Of a DNA stretch of 64,000 nt, positions 12,068 through 23,599 are shown in pieces; position 1 is the first letter of the stretch; each line of letters opens with the position of its first letter. The translations under genes and the position numbers were made by a program. The notes under the pieces are model-generated. The model made no database searches, was not told where the DNA came from, and saw nothing but the letters and a program-made list of their open reading frames with translations. Source of the stretch: Flaccisagitta enflata (taxonomy: Eukaryota; Chaetognatha; Sagittoidea; Aphragmophora); the NCBI GenBank assembly GCA_965153355.1, contig OZ231127.1:12338001-12402000 (forward strand), written 5' to 3'.

Positions 12068-12294
12068 ATTTATTGTTGTTGTTGTTGTTGTTGTTTTGTT
12101 ACTGTTGTTGTTATTGTTGTTGTTGTTGTTATTGTTGTTGTTGTTGTTTGTTGTTGTTGTTGTTGTTGTTGTTTGTTATTTTATTGTTATTTGTCATTGT
12201 GCTGTAATTATTGTTGTTACTGTTATTTGTTGTTGTTGTTGTTGTTGTTATTTATTGTTATTGTACTGTTGCTGTTGTTATTGTTGTTATTGTT

Positions 12295-12349
<55 letters not shown>

Positions 12350-12627
12350 TATTTACTATTTATTTATTTATTTGTTATTGTTGTTATTTATTGTTATTGT
12401 TGTTGTTGTTGTTGTTATTTATTGTTGTTGCTATTTATTATTATTTATTGTTTATTATTGTTGTTGTTGTTGTTTGTTGTTATTTATTTGTTGTTGTTAT
12501 TTGTTGTTGTTGTTGTTGTTGTTGTTTATTTACTGTTGTTGTTGTTGTTGTTGTTGTTGTTATTTATTTGTTATTTGTTATTGTTGTTGTTGTTGTTGTT
12601 GTTGTTGTTATTGTTGTTGTTGTTGTT
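11635..12627. repeat. TTG trinucleotide array, about 1 kb (left arm)
   Basis: Nearly pure GTT/TTG repeats with TTA and TTTA interruptions. The counterpart at 18298-19262 is CAA with many CAG interruptions, so the two arms have been remodelled differently here. Confidence 0.95.
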
Positions 12628-12639
12628 TTGCTTGTTTTC

Positions 12640-13100
12640 TTCATAAATTCTGAAACCGTTAATCTGTTCATAACCGTAGCGCTGCGCTCTCTGGTTCCAT
12701 TGCTCTAGCTAGCATCCTCTCATTATTCTTATCGAATCAAAGAGTATTAAAAAGAAAAGATTGATTGAGTCACAGAGAGAGAGAGAGAGAGAGGAGGAAG
12801 CGAACCATCTCTCGAGTAGAATTCGTGATTTATCATGACAACTTCCCTCTGTCGTTTCCCTGAAAATTTAAATGGGTGAGACGCCAAAACAGGACTTCAT
12901 ACTCAAAATTAGGAAAAAAAAGGGAAAATGGAAAGCTTTTCCTTTGATTCTAGTTAGTTCGCGAAGATAGTAACTGAAGAGTTTTTCTTTGAAATGGACT
13001 CGGCTATTTCCTTGCTTATTTCCTATTTCCAACTCACAGTCTACCTGCTATGCCAGACAAGCTCGGAGCCAATCGCGTTCGCTTAGGCAACGGCAGTTAA
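12640..13100. other. Start of the diverged inner arm segment
   Basis: The sequence is homologous to about 17890-18290 but with many substitutions and indels. The left arm has a GA run of about 19 bp (12774-12792) where the right has a CT run of about 86 bp. No gene was recognised. Confidence 0.5.
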
Positions 13101-13117
13101 CAGCATATAAACGAGAA

Positions 13118-13345
13118 TATGACAGACGGACGGACAGACGGACGGATGGATGGACGGATGGAAGAACGAACAGACGGACGAACGGACGGACGGACGTTTG
13201 GACAGATGGACGGATGGACGGACGGTCGGACGGACGGACGGATGGACAGATGGACGGACGTTCGGACGGACGGACGGACGGATGGACGGACCGACGAACC
13301 GACGGACCGACGGATGGAAGGACCGACCGACCGACGGACGAATTC
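13118..13345. repeat. GACG/GGAC tetranucleotide array
   Basis: Degenerate GGAC/GACG/GATG units. The corresponding right-arm stretch (about 17690-17830) is a different mix of CGTC/ATCG units, so this is not an exact mirror. Confidence 0.85.
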
Positions 13346-13664
13346 TAACACTTGGGGTAAAATGCTGTCTAAACTCTCTGCATCAGGGTAGATGGGCATA
13401 TTTTGGGAAACCCGTGTGCAAAAGCATGTACTCACGGTGAGTAACTCACCACATGAACGATTGTACATGTGCAAAACCGCAACACAGACTTACAAGGCAC
13501 CTCTGAGCAGCGAAACGAGTGCCGAGAGGATTGACAAGGTACTGAATAGTCAGCTGACAGAGTATGTGGACACTTGAGACAGATTGAAGCAAAGAGTTGT
13601 GGAGGACTAGACAGACAACGATGGCAGTGAACAAGGAAATTGCTGTTTCCTTTTCTTTTCTTTT

Positions 13665-14215
13665 TTTTTCCCCTCTTTTTGGGCAGCGGCCCAAAAGGAA
13701 CAAGTCTGTTAATTTTACAGGGTCTTTTCATTCATCCATTCGTCCATCTGTTTGTCCATCCGTCCGTTCGTCATCGCCCCTAGGCCCTCTCCAGGCTAAA
13801 TTTGCCCTCTCAGGCCTAAGTCTGCCCTCTCAGGCCTTCAATCTGCCCACTCAGGCCTTTAATCTGCCCTATCAGGCCTGAAATCTGGCCTCTGGGCCTG
13901 AAATTTGCCCTCACAGATTCAAGGCCTGAGAGAGAGGCCTGAGAGGGCAGATTTTAGGCCTGAGAGGGTAGATTTCAGGCCTGAGAGGGCAGATTTCAGG
14001 CCTGAAGAGGCCTGGGGGAGATGGATGGATGGATGGAGGGACGGACAAATGGACAAACGGAAGTCCCCATGTGTTCTACAGGACTTTGTCCTCCTCCGCT
14101 GCCCTGCTTCCTCTCACTCCAATTCACAATCTGCAAAGCAGGGCAACGACACAGTGATACTTCCAATATCGCTGACCACATATTGCCTTTGGGCGACCTG
14201 TTCTTTCCTTTTCCC
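13665..14215. mobile_element. Family-B element with AGGCCT-type tandem core (left arm)
   Basis: One side has GGGCAGCGGCCCAAAAGGAA, then CCATCCGTCCGTTCGTC. The core is about a dozen degenerate units of TCTGCCCTCTCAGGCCT, whose orientation flips near 13915. The other side has TGTTCTACAGGACTTTGTCC, then a hairpin-like pair TGCCCTGCTT and AAAGCAGGGCA. Copies are at 31930-32552 and 32975-33660. No coding capacity. Confidence 0.6.
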
Positions 14216-14780
14216 CTTGTCTCCTGTGTGGTGGAGATAATGAAACTTTCTCCCTTGGGCAGTTTTTCGCGCCACTTTTCACGCTCCATTTTTTGTTTTT
14301 ATTACGTTTCCTTTTTTTCTCTCTCTCTTTCTGCCCTTTCTCTTTTCATTCCTTTTCTTTTTCTTTTTGTTTTTACTCCCTGGAGTAGATTCAAATCTTT
14401 ATTTTTTCTAATTCCAGTCCTCGAATGTAATTATTCTGCTTCAAATCATTTCAGACCATGTTATAAAGAAAACCGCAATCATATCAAACATCTATATCAT
14501 GATTTGTTATTTAACTAAAAAAAATAATAAAAAAAAAAAAAAAAAAGAAAATGTACAACAACATGAAAAACTTATATCAATCACAAAATACTTTGGGCAC
14601 CTCTCATTCTTATTTTTTGTCATCGCTGACTCAACCTCACGCACTTCAACCTCACGCACTTTGGCTCTTAGCTAGATCTGGTCTCGCAGCCTAAATCACC
14701 TCGGAAGTAAAAGGTTTAGTAGTACGATCCTAACCTGAAGTGGTAATGTCAATTGTCAAGTTGCCCACCTTCGAAAAGTT
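14216..14780. other. Single-copy stretch, diverged between arms
   Basis: T-rich and A-rich runs (14521-14548) and no gene. The counterpart (about 16600-17030) aligns only in patches. Confidence 0.4.
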
Positions 14781-15167
14781 TTATCTCGCGCAATCCCAAT
14801 CTTTAAAGAGATCCTAATCTTAATAGTGATAATGTCAAGTTGTCCACCTTTGAATAGGTTCGTTATGGACAATCCTTATCTCAGGGGTTCGTTAAGGACG
14901 ATCCTAATCTCAGGATCTAGATAATTGTCAAAGTCGTCTACCTTTGATCTTATCATTAAATCAAGGCCAAAGCGGGCGGATCTCTCTCTTTCTGGCTAAG
15001 AAGACTCAGTTTTATCGCTTTGCCTTTTACTGCCTCCTAATTCTTAATCAAATGACCTTGGGCTTGGATGAATTGATATTATTGTACAAGGCAAAGTCAG
15101 CATCATTGTGAAAAAAAAAAGAAACGTGGAAACTTACGAAAAAATAGGACGCTTTTTATGTCATATA

Positions 15168-15391
15168 CTATCCTCGCCGAAAGAAACGCAGCAGTTTTAA
15201 AAATAGCATCAACTTTGGAAGAGTATTGCTCCTAAATGAGTAAAGCTACCAGATTGGTTCCATTTTAAAGCCCTCTTTTATATCTTTGAAATGGAAACAA
15301 TCTGGGAAGTGTAGCTTTGTTCGTTTAGGGCAACATTCTTCCAAAGTTGATGCTATTTCTATAACTGCTGCGTTTCTTTTGGCGAAGATAG
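15168..15391. mobile_element. 224-bp hairpin MITE with TA flanks (inner left arm)
   Basis: The element is almost a full hairpin. Its left half, CTATCCTCGCCGAAAGAAAC onward, is matched by the right half on the other strand, CTATCTTCGCCAAAAGAAAC onward, for about 95 bp. TA lies outside each end (15166-15167 and 15392-15393). The same insertion is in the right arm, so it predates the two arms. Confidence 0.75.
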
Positions 15392-15422
15392 TAAGATAAA
15401 AGAGTTACCAACCTTCTAATCC

Positions 15423-15473
15423 CTCATCCATCATCATCGCCATCGCCATCGCCATCGCCATCATCATCGCCAT
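15423..15473. repeat. CATCGC hexamer run near the palindrome centre
   Basis: ATCATCGCCATCGCC units. The partner near 15998-16035 is a GGCGTGGC-type run, so the repeats differ. Confidence 0.7.
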
Positions 15474-15829
15474 GTATTCCACTAACAGCAGACGATTGCG
15501 TTCTACTACGCGCATGGACACACGCGCACAAACAACGATCGTGCGCGTGTTAGGCGGGTTTAAATTCCTATCAATGTTTTCTGTATCGGTGGGCATCGGC
15601 CTCATGACGATGTTAAGTGGTAACTTTTTCTCATGCTCTTCCTCCTCCTCCTCCTCCTTCTCCTCCTCCTCCTCCTCCTCCTCCGCCTTTGCCGCGGCCG
15701 CCGCTTCTGTTCATAGAAACAATTTCCCTGATAATCCGTGGTGGCAACAAACTTGGGCCGATAACCAGTTAACGCAAACATGGATGGACAACAACAACAA
15801 CAACAACAACGACAACGGCAACGACAACG

Positions 15830-15866
<37 letters not shown>

Positions 15867-15903
15867 CGATTACCGCAACATCATCATGAAACAATCTTTA
15901 TGA
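15472..15903 (+). CDS. Spacer ORF, low-complexity, unrecognised product
   Basis: An ATG-started frame of 143 codons crosses the palindrome centre. The first third lies in the left arm and the rest in the unique spacer. It begins basic (MYSTNSRRLRSTTR), has a short hydrophobic stretch at about residues 29-48, then a Ser run, an Ala run, a short complex stretch (HRNNFPDNPWWQQTWADNQ) and an Asn/Asp run, and ends at a TGA. No known domain is recognised. The complex WWQQTW stretch is the only part that looks protein-like. The Ser, Ala and Asn runs follow directly from TCC, GCC and AAC microsatellites, so the frame may be open by chance. Confidence 0.2.
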
Positions 15904-15907
15904 CCAC
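15581..15907. other. Spacer at the centre of the palindrome
   Basis: The arms stop matching just after the shared GGGTTTAAA-like stretch near 15565 and its partner near 15925. The roughly 330 bp between them is single copy. It contains a TCC run (15647-15683), a GCC-rich stretch and an AAC run (15788-15868). It lies inside the ORF listed at 15472-15903. Confidence 0.75.
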
Positions 15908-16059
15908 AACGCTATTGATAAACTAAACCCGTGCTGCGCGCACGATCGTTGTTTAACTGCGCGTATTCATGCGTAGTCGGCGCAATCGTCTGCTGTGGTG
16001 GGTATGGCGATGGCGTGGCGTGGCACGGCGTGGTGGTGAAGGTGGCAACTCTTTTCTTA

Positions 16060-16281
16060 CTATCTCGCCAAAAGAAACACTGGCAGTTATAGAAATAAGC
16101 ATCAGCATTTGGAAAATTAACATGTAGATAAACTGCGCTTCCCAGATTAGTCCCATTTCGAGATATAAAGAACTTTAAAATGGAACCAATCTGGGGTCTG
16201 TAGCTTTTCTCGTTTAGGAGCAATACTCTTCCAAAGTTGATGCTATTTTTAAAACTGCTGCGTTTCTTTCGGCGAGGATAG
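16060..16281. mobile_element. 222-bp hairpin MITE with TA flanks (inner right arm)
   Basis: Mirror of 15168-15391, with TA at 16058-16059 and 16282-16283 and a number of substitutions. Confidence 0.75.
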
Positions 16282-17029
16282 TATATGACATAAAAAGCGT
16301 CCTATTTTTTCGTAAGTTTCCACGTTTCTTTTTTTTTTCACAATGATGCTGACTTTGCCTTGTACAATAATATCAATTCATCCAAGCCCAAGGTCATTTG
16401 ATTAAGAATTAGGAGGCAGTAAAAGGCAAAGCGATAAAACTGAGTCTTCTTAGCCAGAAAGAGAGAGATCCGCCCGCTTTGGCCTTGATTTAATGATAAG
16501 ATCAAAGGTAGACGACTTTGACAATTATCTAGATCCTGAGATTAGGATCGTCCTTAACGAACCTAGTTGGGATCTCTTTAAAGATCAAGTTTACCTGAAT
16601 AAAACTTTCAGGTAAGCAGCTAGACGTTGTGTCATAGAGTTAGGATGTACTACTGTTCGAAGGAACATGCTGGCAACCAGTCTAACTAGGAAGCAAGTGC
16701 GTAGTGAAGTCAGCGACTAAAATAGTGTATAAATATTATGATTGATATGGACCCCTCATGTTATTTCTTTTTCTTCTTTTTCGTTAATGCTAAATGTGTC
16801 TAGATATGTTTGTCTCTGATTAGAGGCCTGTAACATGTCTAGTATTTAACTGAAATAATTACATTCGGGCAAAATTAGAAAAGATAAAGGTGAATCTCAG
16901 GAATAAAACAAAAAAGTGAAAAGGCAAAAAAGAAACCTGATAAAAACAAAATGGGCGTGGTGATCTGAACTGCGAAGAAGTTCATTATCTCTGCACAGAA
17001 GACAGAAAAGAAAAATTTAGGTCATAAAG

Positions 17030-17440
17030 TATGTAATGGTCGGCGATACCGTGCCCTGCTTTGCAGATGATGTGAGACATGGAAGGACAAGTCATACAGA
17101 ACACGTAGGGACATCGTTTGTCCGACTGTCCGTCTCAATCTATCCATCCACATCTCCCCAGGCCTCTTCGAGCCTGAAATCTGCCCTCTCAGGCCTGAAA
17201 TCTACCTCTCAGGCCTCGTCTGCCCTCTCAGGCCTTGAATCTTTGTAGTAATTGTGGAAAAGAGCTTCAATTCAGGCCTGATAGGAGTAAAAATTTAGTG
17301 GTGGAGTGAAGACCAGAGAACTAGACACAGAGGCACAAGCAGACAGTGGCACCAGATGGACAAATGGACAATTATTGTCATTCAGCAGGACTTTTGTCCT
17401 TTGAGCCACCTTAGGAAAAAAGAAGAAAAGAGGCATGTCT
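17030..17440. mobile_element. Family-B element, diverged right-arm counterpart
   Basis: It carries GTGCCCTGCTTTGCAGATGA, an AGAACACGTAGGGACA stretch and AGGCCTGAAATCTGCCCTCT units, but is shorter and much changed relative to 13665-14215. Confidence 0.5.
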
Positions 17441-18062
17441 GTTCACCACCATGCGTGTCTGGCCTGGTCCTCACATGCTGCTTCAATCTGTCTCGAAAAT
17501 GTCACATGATCGGCTGACTATTCGTACGTATCAATCTTAAACTGTTTTATTAATAAAACCCTTATTAACTCTTGTTGTTGTTTATAATATAATCATTCTG
17601 TGATTACTCACCGTGGTGTGCTGCACGCGGGAATCTAAGATATGCCATCTACCCTGATACGAAAACTAGACTGTATTTTGTCTCCGTCAGTCGTCGATCG
17701 CCATCATCGTCCATCGGTCGTCATAAATCCATCATCGTCCGTCGAACGATCGGTCATCTGTCGTCGTCATCGTCGACCGTCCATCATCTGTCGGGCGTCA
17801 TCGTCGTTTAATCATTATGTTCGACTAATCGATCGTCATGTCGATAATCTGATATGTTGCCGTTATAACCGCGCGATTATCAGCTGCAATGGCAAATGAA
17901 CATAGTGAAACAAACAAATGTAGTCAACAAAATATTTCAGTTATATATTAAGAATCAAGGAAAGCTCATTTCCATTTTGTGGCGTCTCACCATTTAAATT
18001 TTCAGGGGAAACGTTTGGGGAAGTTGTGTAATAAATCTGAATTCTCTCAGAAGATGGTTTCA

Positions 18063-18065
<3 letters not shown>

Positions 18066-18151
<86 letters not shown>
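18066..18151. repeat. CT dinucleotide array (right arm)
   Basis: About 86 bp of CT with one GT interruption. The left-arm partner is 19 bp of GA at 12774-12792. Confidence 0.9.
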
Positions 18152-18155
<4 letters not shown>

Positions 18156-18297
18156 GCTTCAAAAAATCTTGCCTGGCACTAGTCTCTTTGATTCATTAAG
18201 AATAATGAGGAGGATGCTGTAGAGCAATGGAGACAGAGGCACAGCCACGTTTATGAACAAGATTAACGATTTCAAATTTATGAAGAAAAGCAAAACA

Positions 18298-18807
18298 ACA
18301 GCAGCGCTTGCTGAACAACAACAACAACAGCAACAGCAACAGCAACAACGCACAACAACAACAGCAACAACCAACAACAACAGTAACAACAGCAACAGCA
18401 ACAGCAGCAACAGCAGCAACAACAGCAGCAGCAACAGCAGCAGCAACAGCAGCAGCAGCAGCAATAACAACAGCAACAACAACAGCAGCAACAACAACAA
18501 CAACAACATAGCAACAACAACAGCAGCGGTAAGCAAACAGCAACAGCAGCAGCAACAACAGCAGCAACAGCAACAACAACAACAGCAACAGCAGCAACAG
18601 CAATAACAACAGCAACAACAGCAACAACAACAACAACAACAACAACAACAGCAACAGCAACAGTAACGGGAACAGGAGCAGCAAAAGCATTAGCAACGAC
18701 AGAAACAGCAGTTACAACAATAACAACAGCAGCTCAACAACGCAAGCAAGCAACAACAGCAGCAACAGCAACAACAACGATGACGCAAACAGCAACAACA
18801 ACAACAA

Positions 18808-18845
<38 letters not shown>

Positions 18846-18908
18846 ACAGCAGCAGCAACAGCAGCGTAACAGCAGCAACAACAACAACAGCAACAACAGC
18901 AACAGCAA

Positions 18909-18940
<32 letters not shown>

Positions 18941-19030
18941 GCATGACAAACAGCAACAACAGCAGCAGCAACAACAACAACAAAAACAACAGCAGCATCA
19001 GCTGTATATTAATAGCAGCAACAGCAATAA

Positions 19031-19086
<56 letters not shown>

Positions 19087-19262
19087 GCAACAACAGTAAC
19101 AACAACAATTACCATTAACAACTATATATAACAACAACAGCAAAAAAAAAACAGCAACAGCCACAACAACAACAACAACAACAACAGCAACAACTGCAAT
19201 GCAAAAAAAATAAACAAAAGCAAAAACAAAATAAAAACAAACAACAACATCAAGAAAAACAG
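18298..19262. repeat. CAA/CAG trinucleotide array, about 1 kb (right arm)
   Basis: Mixed CAA and CAG repeats. CAG (CTG on the other strand) is largely absent from the left-arm partner. Open frames of poly-Gln, Leu or Cys type are by-products. Confidence 0.95.
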
Positions 19263-19583
19263 CGAGCAATAACAACTAAGTATCGATGTAACTACGAGCT
19301 AATGATCAATGAGTTTTGGTCGATGCTTCCTTTTCATTACACGAGTTCCCTATCGTCTCATTATTCATCATTAATTGTACATCAACCGATGTTCATTTGT
19401 TACAATGACTATTTATTACAACCTTCAACTTGAATTTGTTACCTTCCAGTTTCTACGTGTATATAACTGATACTACCTAGAAAATGGAAAAGGGGATAAA
19501 AGGGTGGTTAACTTTTTTTTTTCTATTCCACTTGGCAGTTACAACATCCAATTTGTTTGGCGATTCCGCTACACATTTCCAGC

Positions 19584-20790
19584 CGTTAATTGGTTTTCCC
19601 ATACCACCTCACAATTCCAGCAGTTAATTGTTTTTCCCATACCACCTCACAATTCCAGCAGTTAATTGGTTTTCCTATACCACCTCACAATTCCAGCAGT
19701 TAATTGGTTTTCCCATACCACCTCACAATTCCAGCAGTTAATTGGTTTTCCTATACCACCTCACAATTCCAGCAGTTAATTGGTTTTCCCATACCACCTC
19801 ATAATTCCAGCAGGTAATTGGTTTTCCCATACCACCTCACAATTCCAGCAGTTAATTGGTTTTCCCATACCACCTCATAATTCCAGCAGGTAATAGGTTT
19901 TCCCATACCACCTCACAATTCCAGCAGTTAATTGGTTTTCATACCACCTGTAATTCGTTGTTAATTGGTTTCCCATACCACCTCATAATTCCAGCAGTTT
20001 ATTGGTTTGCCCAAACCACCTCACAATTCCAGCAGTTAATTGGTTTTCCTATACCACCTAAAAATTCCATCAGTCAATTGGTTTTCCCATACCACCTCAT
20101 AATTCCAGCAGTTAATTGGTTTTCCCATACCACCTCACGATTTCAGCAGTTGATTGGTTTTCCCATACCACCTCACAATTCTAGCAGGTAATTGGTTTTT
20201 CCATACCACATCACAATTCCAGCAGTCAATTGGTTTTCCTATACCACCTCACAATTCCATCTGTCAATTGGTTTTCCCATAGCACCTCATAATTCCAGCA
20301 GGTAATTGGTTCTCCCATACCACCTCACGATTCCAGCAGGTAATTGGTTTTCCCATACCACCTCACAATTCCAGCAGTTATTTGGTTTTCCTATACCACC
20401 TCACAATTCCATCAGTCAATTGGTTTTCCCATACCACCTCACATTTTCAGCAGTTGATGGGTTTGCCCATACCACCTCATGCTTCCAGCAGGTAATTGGT
20501 TTTCCCATACCACCTCACAATTCCAGCAGTTAATTGGTTTTCCTATACCACCTCACAATTCCAGCAGTCAATTGGTTTTCCCATACCACCTCATAATTCC
20601 AGCAGTTAATTGGTTTTCCCATATAACCTCACATTTTTGGCAGTTGATGGGTTTTCCCATACCACCTCACAATTCCAGCAGTTAATTGGTTTTCCCATAC
20701 CAGTGGTATGATACCACCTCACAATTCCATCAGTTAATTGGTTTTCCCATACCACTTCACAATTCTAGCAGTTAATTGGTTTGCCCATAC
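19584..20790. repeat. 36-bp satellite (right arm)
   Basis: Mirror of 10013-11236. The variant order is similar but not identical. It includes one partly deleted unit region near 19940-19965, so local unit exchange has occurred. Confidence 0.95.
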
Positions 20791-20863
20791 CAAAGTGACT
20801 TTTTAAGAGGGTGCGTCGTTAGGTCAGAAGGTTGATGATTCGCAACAGGAAAACTTGAGTGAC

Positions 20864-20968
20864 CACTTTATAGCCCCCGCCCACCCACATACTGCATCTG
20901 CCCACTTGCATTACTGCCCCTGTCCACCCGCAAGCAACTATGTATTGGCCGTGTATCCGACCTTGTTT
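20864..20968 (-). mobile_element. Fragment of a Helitron-like hairpin element (right arm)
   Basis: Mirror of 9837-9960, ending GGCCGTGTATCCGACCTTGT. Confidence 0.45.
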
Positions 20969-21143
20969 TCTTTTTCATTGTTTTCTTTTGGCGGAGGGGG
21001 TCTCTACTTGTGAACATTGTTGGAGCAAGTTGGTTTGTATTTCTTTTCTAATTTTCTTATTCTTATGTTACAACAATATTGGAAAAGGCTGTCGCGTAAA
21101 CAATGTTGACCCTCATCAACATTTTGCGACGCGTAAACAAACA

Positions 21144-21803
21144 GTGCACTGGCGAAGCATGGCAAAGCTTGGCAAAGTGTGGCAAAGCGTGGCATAGCGT
21201 GGCAAAGCGTGGCAAAGCGTGGCAAAGCGTGGCGTGGCATGCATGGTGAAGCTTGGCAAAGTGTGGCAAAGCGTGGTGAAGCGTGGCAAAGCGTGGCAAA
21301 GTATGGCAAAGCGTGGCAAAGCGTGGCAAAGTGTGGCAAAGCATGGCAAAGCGTGGTGTGGCATGCATGGTGAAGCGTGGCAAAGTGTGCTGATGTGTGG
21401 CAAAGTGTGGCAAAGTGTGGCGTGGCATGTGTGGCGAGGCGTGGCGCAGCGTGCTGAAGCGTGGCAAAGCTTGGCAAAGCTTGACAAAGGGTGGTGTTGC
21501 ATGTGTGGCAAAACGTGGCAAAGCATGGCAAAGTGTGGTGTCGCATGTGTGGCAAAGCGTGGCAAAACATAGCAAAGCGTGACAAAGCTTGGCATGGCGT
21601 GTGTGGCGAAGCGTGGCATCGGTGGCAAAGCATGGCATAGTGTGGCGTGGGGTGGCATGTATGGCAAAGCGTGGCAAAGCATGCTGAAACGTAGCAAAGT
21701 GTGGCTAAGCGTGGCATGTGTAGCGAAGCGTGGTATGTGTGGCGTAGCGTGGTGAAGCGTAGCGTAGCGTGGCATGTGTGGCGTTGCATGGCGAAGTGTG
21801 GCA
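21144..21803. repeat. 10-bp satellite, unit GCGTGGCAAA (right arm)
   Basis: Mirror of 8996-9655 with the same length and almost no differences, despite the usual instability of short-unit satellites. Confidence 0.95.
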
Positions 21804-21934
21804 TGAACAGAGGGTCGTAAAAGGAAATTTGGGAGAAAATGGGATGAGATTGAAAGGGCAAAAGCCAGGACCAAAATCACCGAAGAGGAAAACGAAACTG
21901 CAGGTTGCTTCCCAAAATCCGCGGACAGAAAGTG

Positions 21935-22094
21935 ACAAGGCCGGATACACGGCAATCCAGTCGTGGACGGTTGGGCAGGAGCAGAAATGCAAAAACTGTT
22001 CGGAATTCAAAAATGTGACGGACGTACCGGCATACCAACCTACCGACCGACCGACCGACACGGCAAGGTGTAGAGTCGCGAGTCCGCAATTAAA
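21935..22094 (+). mobile_element. Helitron-like hairpin element (right arm)
   Basis: Mirror of 8697-8864. The 5' end is ACAAGGCCGGATACACGGC, the distal motif CCAGTCGTGGAC, and the 3' hairpin region AGTCGCGAGTCCGCAATT (22074-22091). Confidence 0.65.
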
Positions 22095-22514
22095 AATGGT
22101 GTCAACAATCTGTCACACTAATGTCACACTGGAAATTTCAACCCCCCTTCCACACCCAATAGACTGATGAACGGAGAGACAGACAGATAGACAGACAGAC
22201 AGACAGACAGATGGATGGACGGATGGACAGATGGACAGACAAAGCCTCTTATAGAGCAACTAAAAATGATTAAATCAATTTTATTCAAGTAATGCTGTTA
22301 AAAAAAGAAAGATCAGCATAACAGATTTTGGATGTATGTAATTCTTTTTTTTACTGCCCGTGGATTTCTGAAAGCTGCCTGCAACTAAAGGTGGATTGCC
22401 AAGCTCAGTCTAAGAAGCGACTAAGGCTAGTGTGCCACGCTTAGTCTAGTTAAATGACGTACCTCAATGTCATATCAGGGTAATATTGTGTCAGGATGAG
22501 TGCTTCTTCTAGAC

Positions 22515-22515
<1 letters not shown>

Positions 22516-22545
<30 letters not shown>
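22516..22545. repeat. GA dinucleotide array, about 30 bp (right arm)
   Basis: The short counterpart of 8166-8275. Flanking sequence is otherwise matched. Confidence 0.9.
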
Positions 22546-22551
<6 letters not shown>

Positions 22552-22859
22552 GACAGTGACAAGAATGATATTGCAACCAAGGCGAAAGTCATTCTTGTTT
22601 TTCACCGCTTGACTCAGTTCATATATTTTTATCACCCTTTTACTTCTTGGCTTTTTTCCTTCCACTCACTGACTTATCAGCTGGTTTCTTCGTTCGGTTG
22701 TAATTCGGTGATAATTGGTTCAGTCAAGATCTCGATTAATGGGTTTCGCGAGGCTAAAAACGAAAGAAAATTTGGGGGTGAATTACTTAAGAACAGTTGT
22801 AATCATCCACATAAAAAGACCTGTTCTTGTATTGAAGAGAAAAATATCTGTGATTATTT

Positions 22860-22997
22860 CTAGTCGCGGACACGCCTCGCCGTGTCGGTTGGTCGGTCCG
22901 TCAGTCGATCACAAATACTTTTTAATTGCGAGCAGTTTTTGCATTTCGGCCCATTGCCCAACCGTCCGCGACTGTCTTGCCTTGTATCCGGCCTTGT
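22860..22997 (-). mobile_element. Helitron-like hairpin element, hairpin damaged (right arm)
   Basis: Mirror of 7707-7844 with the same deletion in the hairpin, so the damage predates the two arms. Confidence 0.65.
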
Positions 22998-23088
22998 TTT
23001 TTCTTCGGCACCAAAAATTGACAAAGACGGCATTTGAAAATCTCACGTAAGAGAGACAACACAGCCAGATTGCAGATCCGGGGAATGA

Positions 23089-23348
23089 GGGAGTGTTTCT
23101 AGTCAAAGACGATCGCGCTTTGAAAGGGCCTCTCAGTCGCTCGCTACGCTCGGTCGCTCGCACCGCTCACTTCGCTCACTCGCTCCGTGAGCGCTCCGCT
23201 TCGCTTCCCTCGCTCGTTCCGTTCACGGGCTTGCTCACTCACTTTGCTCACTCCCTTGTGGGACAGTTGAAATTCTTGAATATGCGTTCACGCTGTTATC
23301 GCGTTTCACGGGAACAAACGCGTTTTTGGCGCTCACTAGAAACACGCC
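23089..23348. mobile_element. GAGCG-rich MITE-like element (right arm)
   Basis: Mirror of 7356-7615, with scattered substitutions and a slightly different order of GAGCG units. It is one of the few visibly diverged patches in this outer part of the arm. Confidence 0.65.
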
Positions 23349-23599
23349 CTGAATCTGTGGGCGTGTTTCCACTGATGAAAACATTCGCGATCAATCCATT
23401 GTATTGCGTTATTAAAGTGAGCAGAGTAAACAGAGTGAGCAGAGTGAGTAAGGGAGCCAGCAAATGGTGCATGGTTCAAGCATAGCGCAGTCAAAGGCTG
23501 CAAAGCCAATGAGTGAAGTAGGTGGTGCGAATGACTAAACATAGTGTAGTTTGTAATTGTCTTTGCTTGATGCTTGCATTGTCGCATTTTATGTTGATG

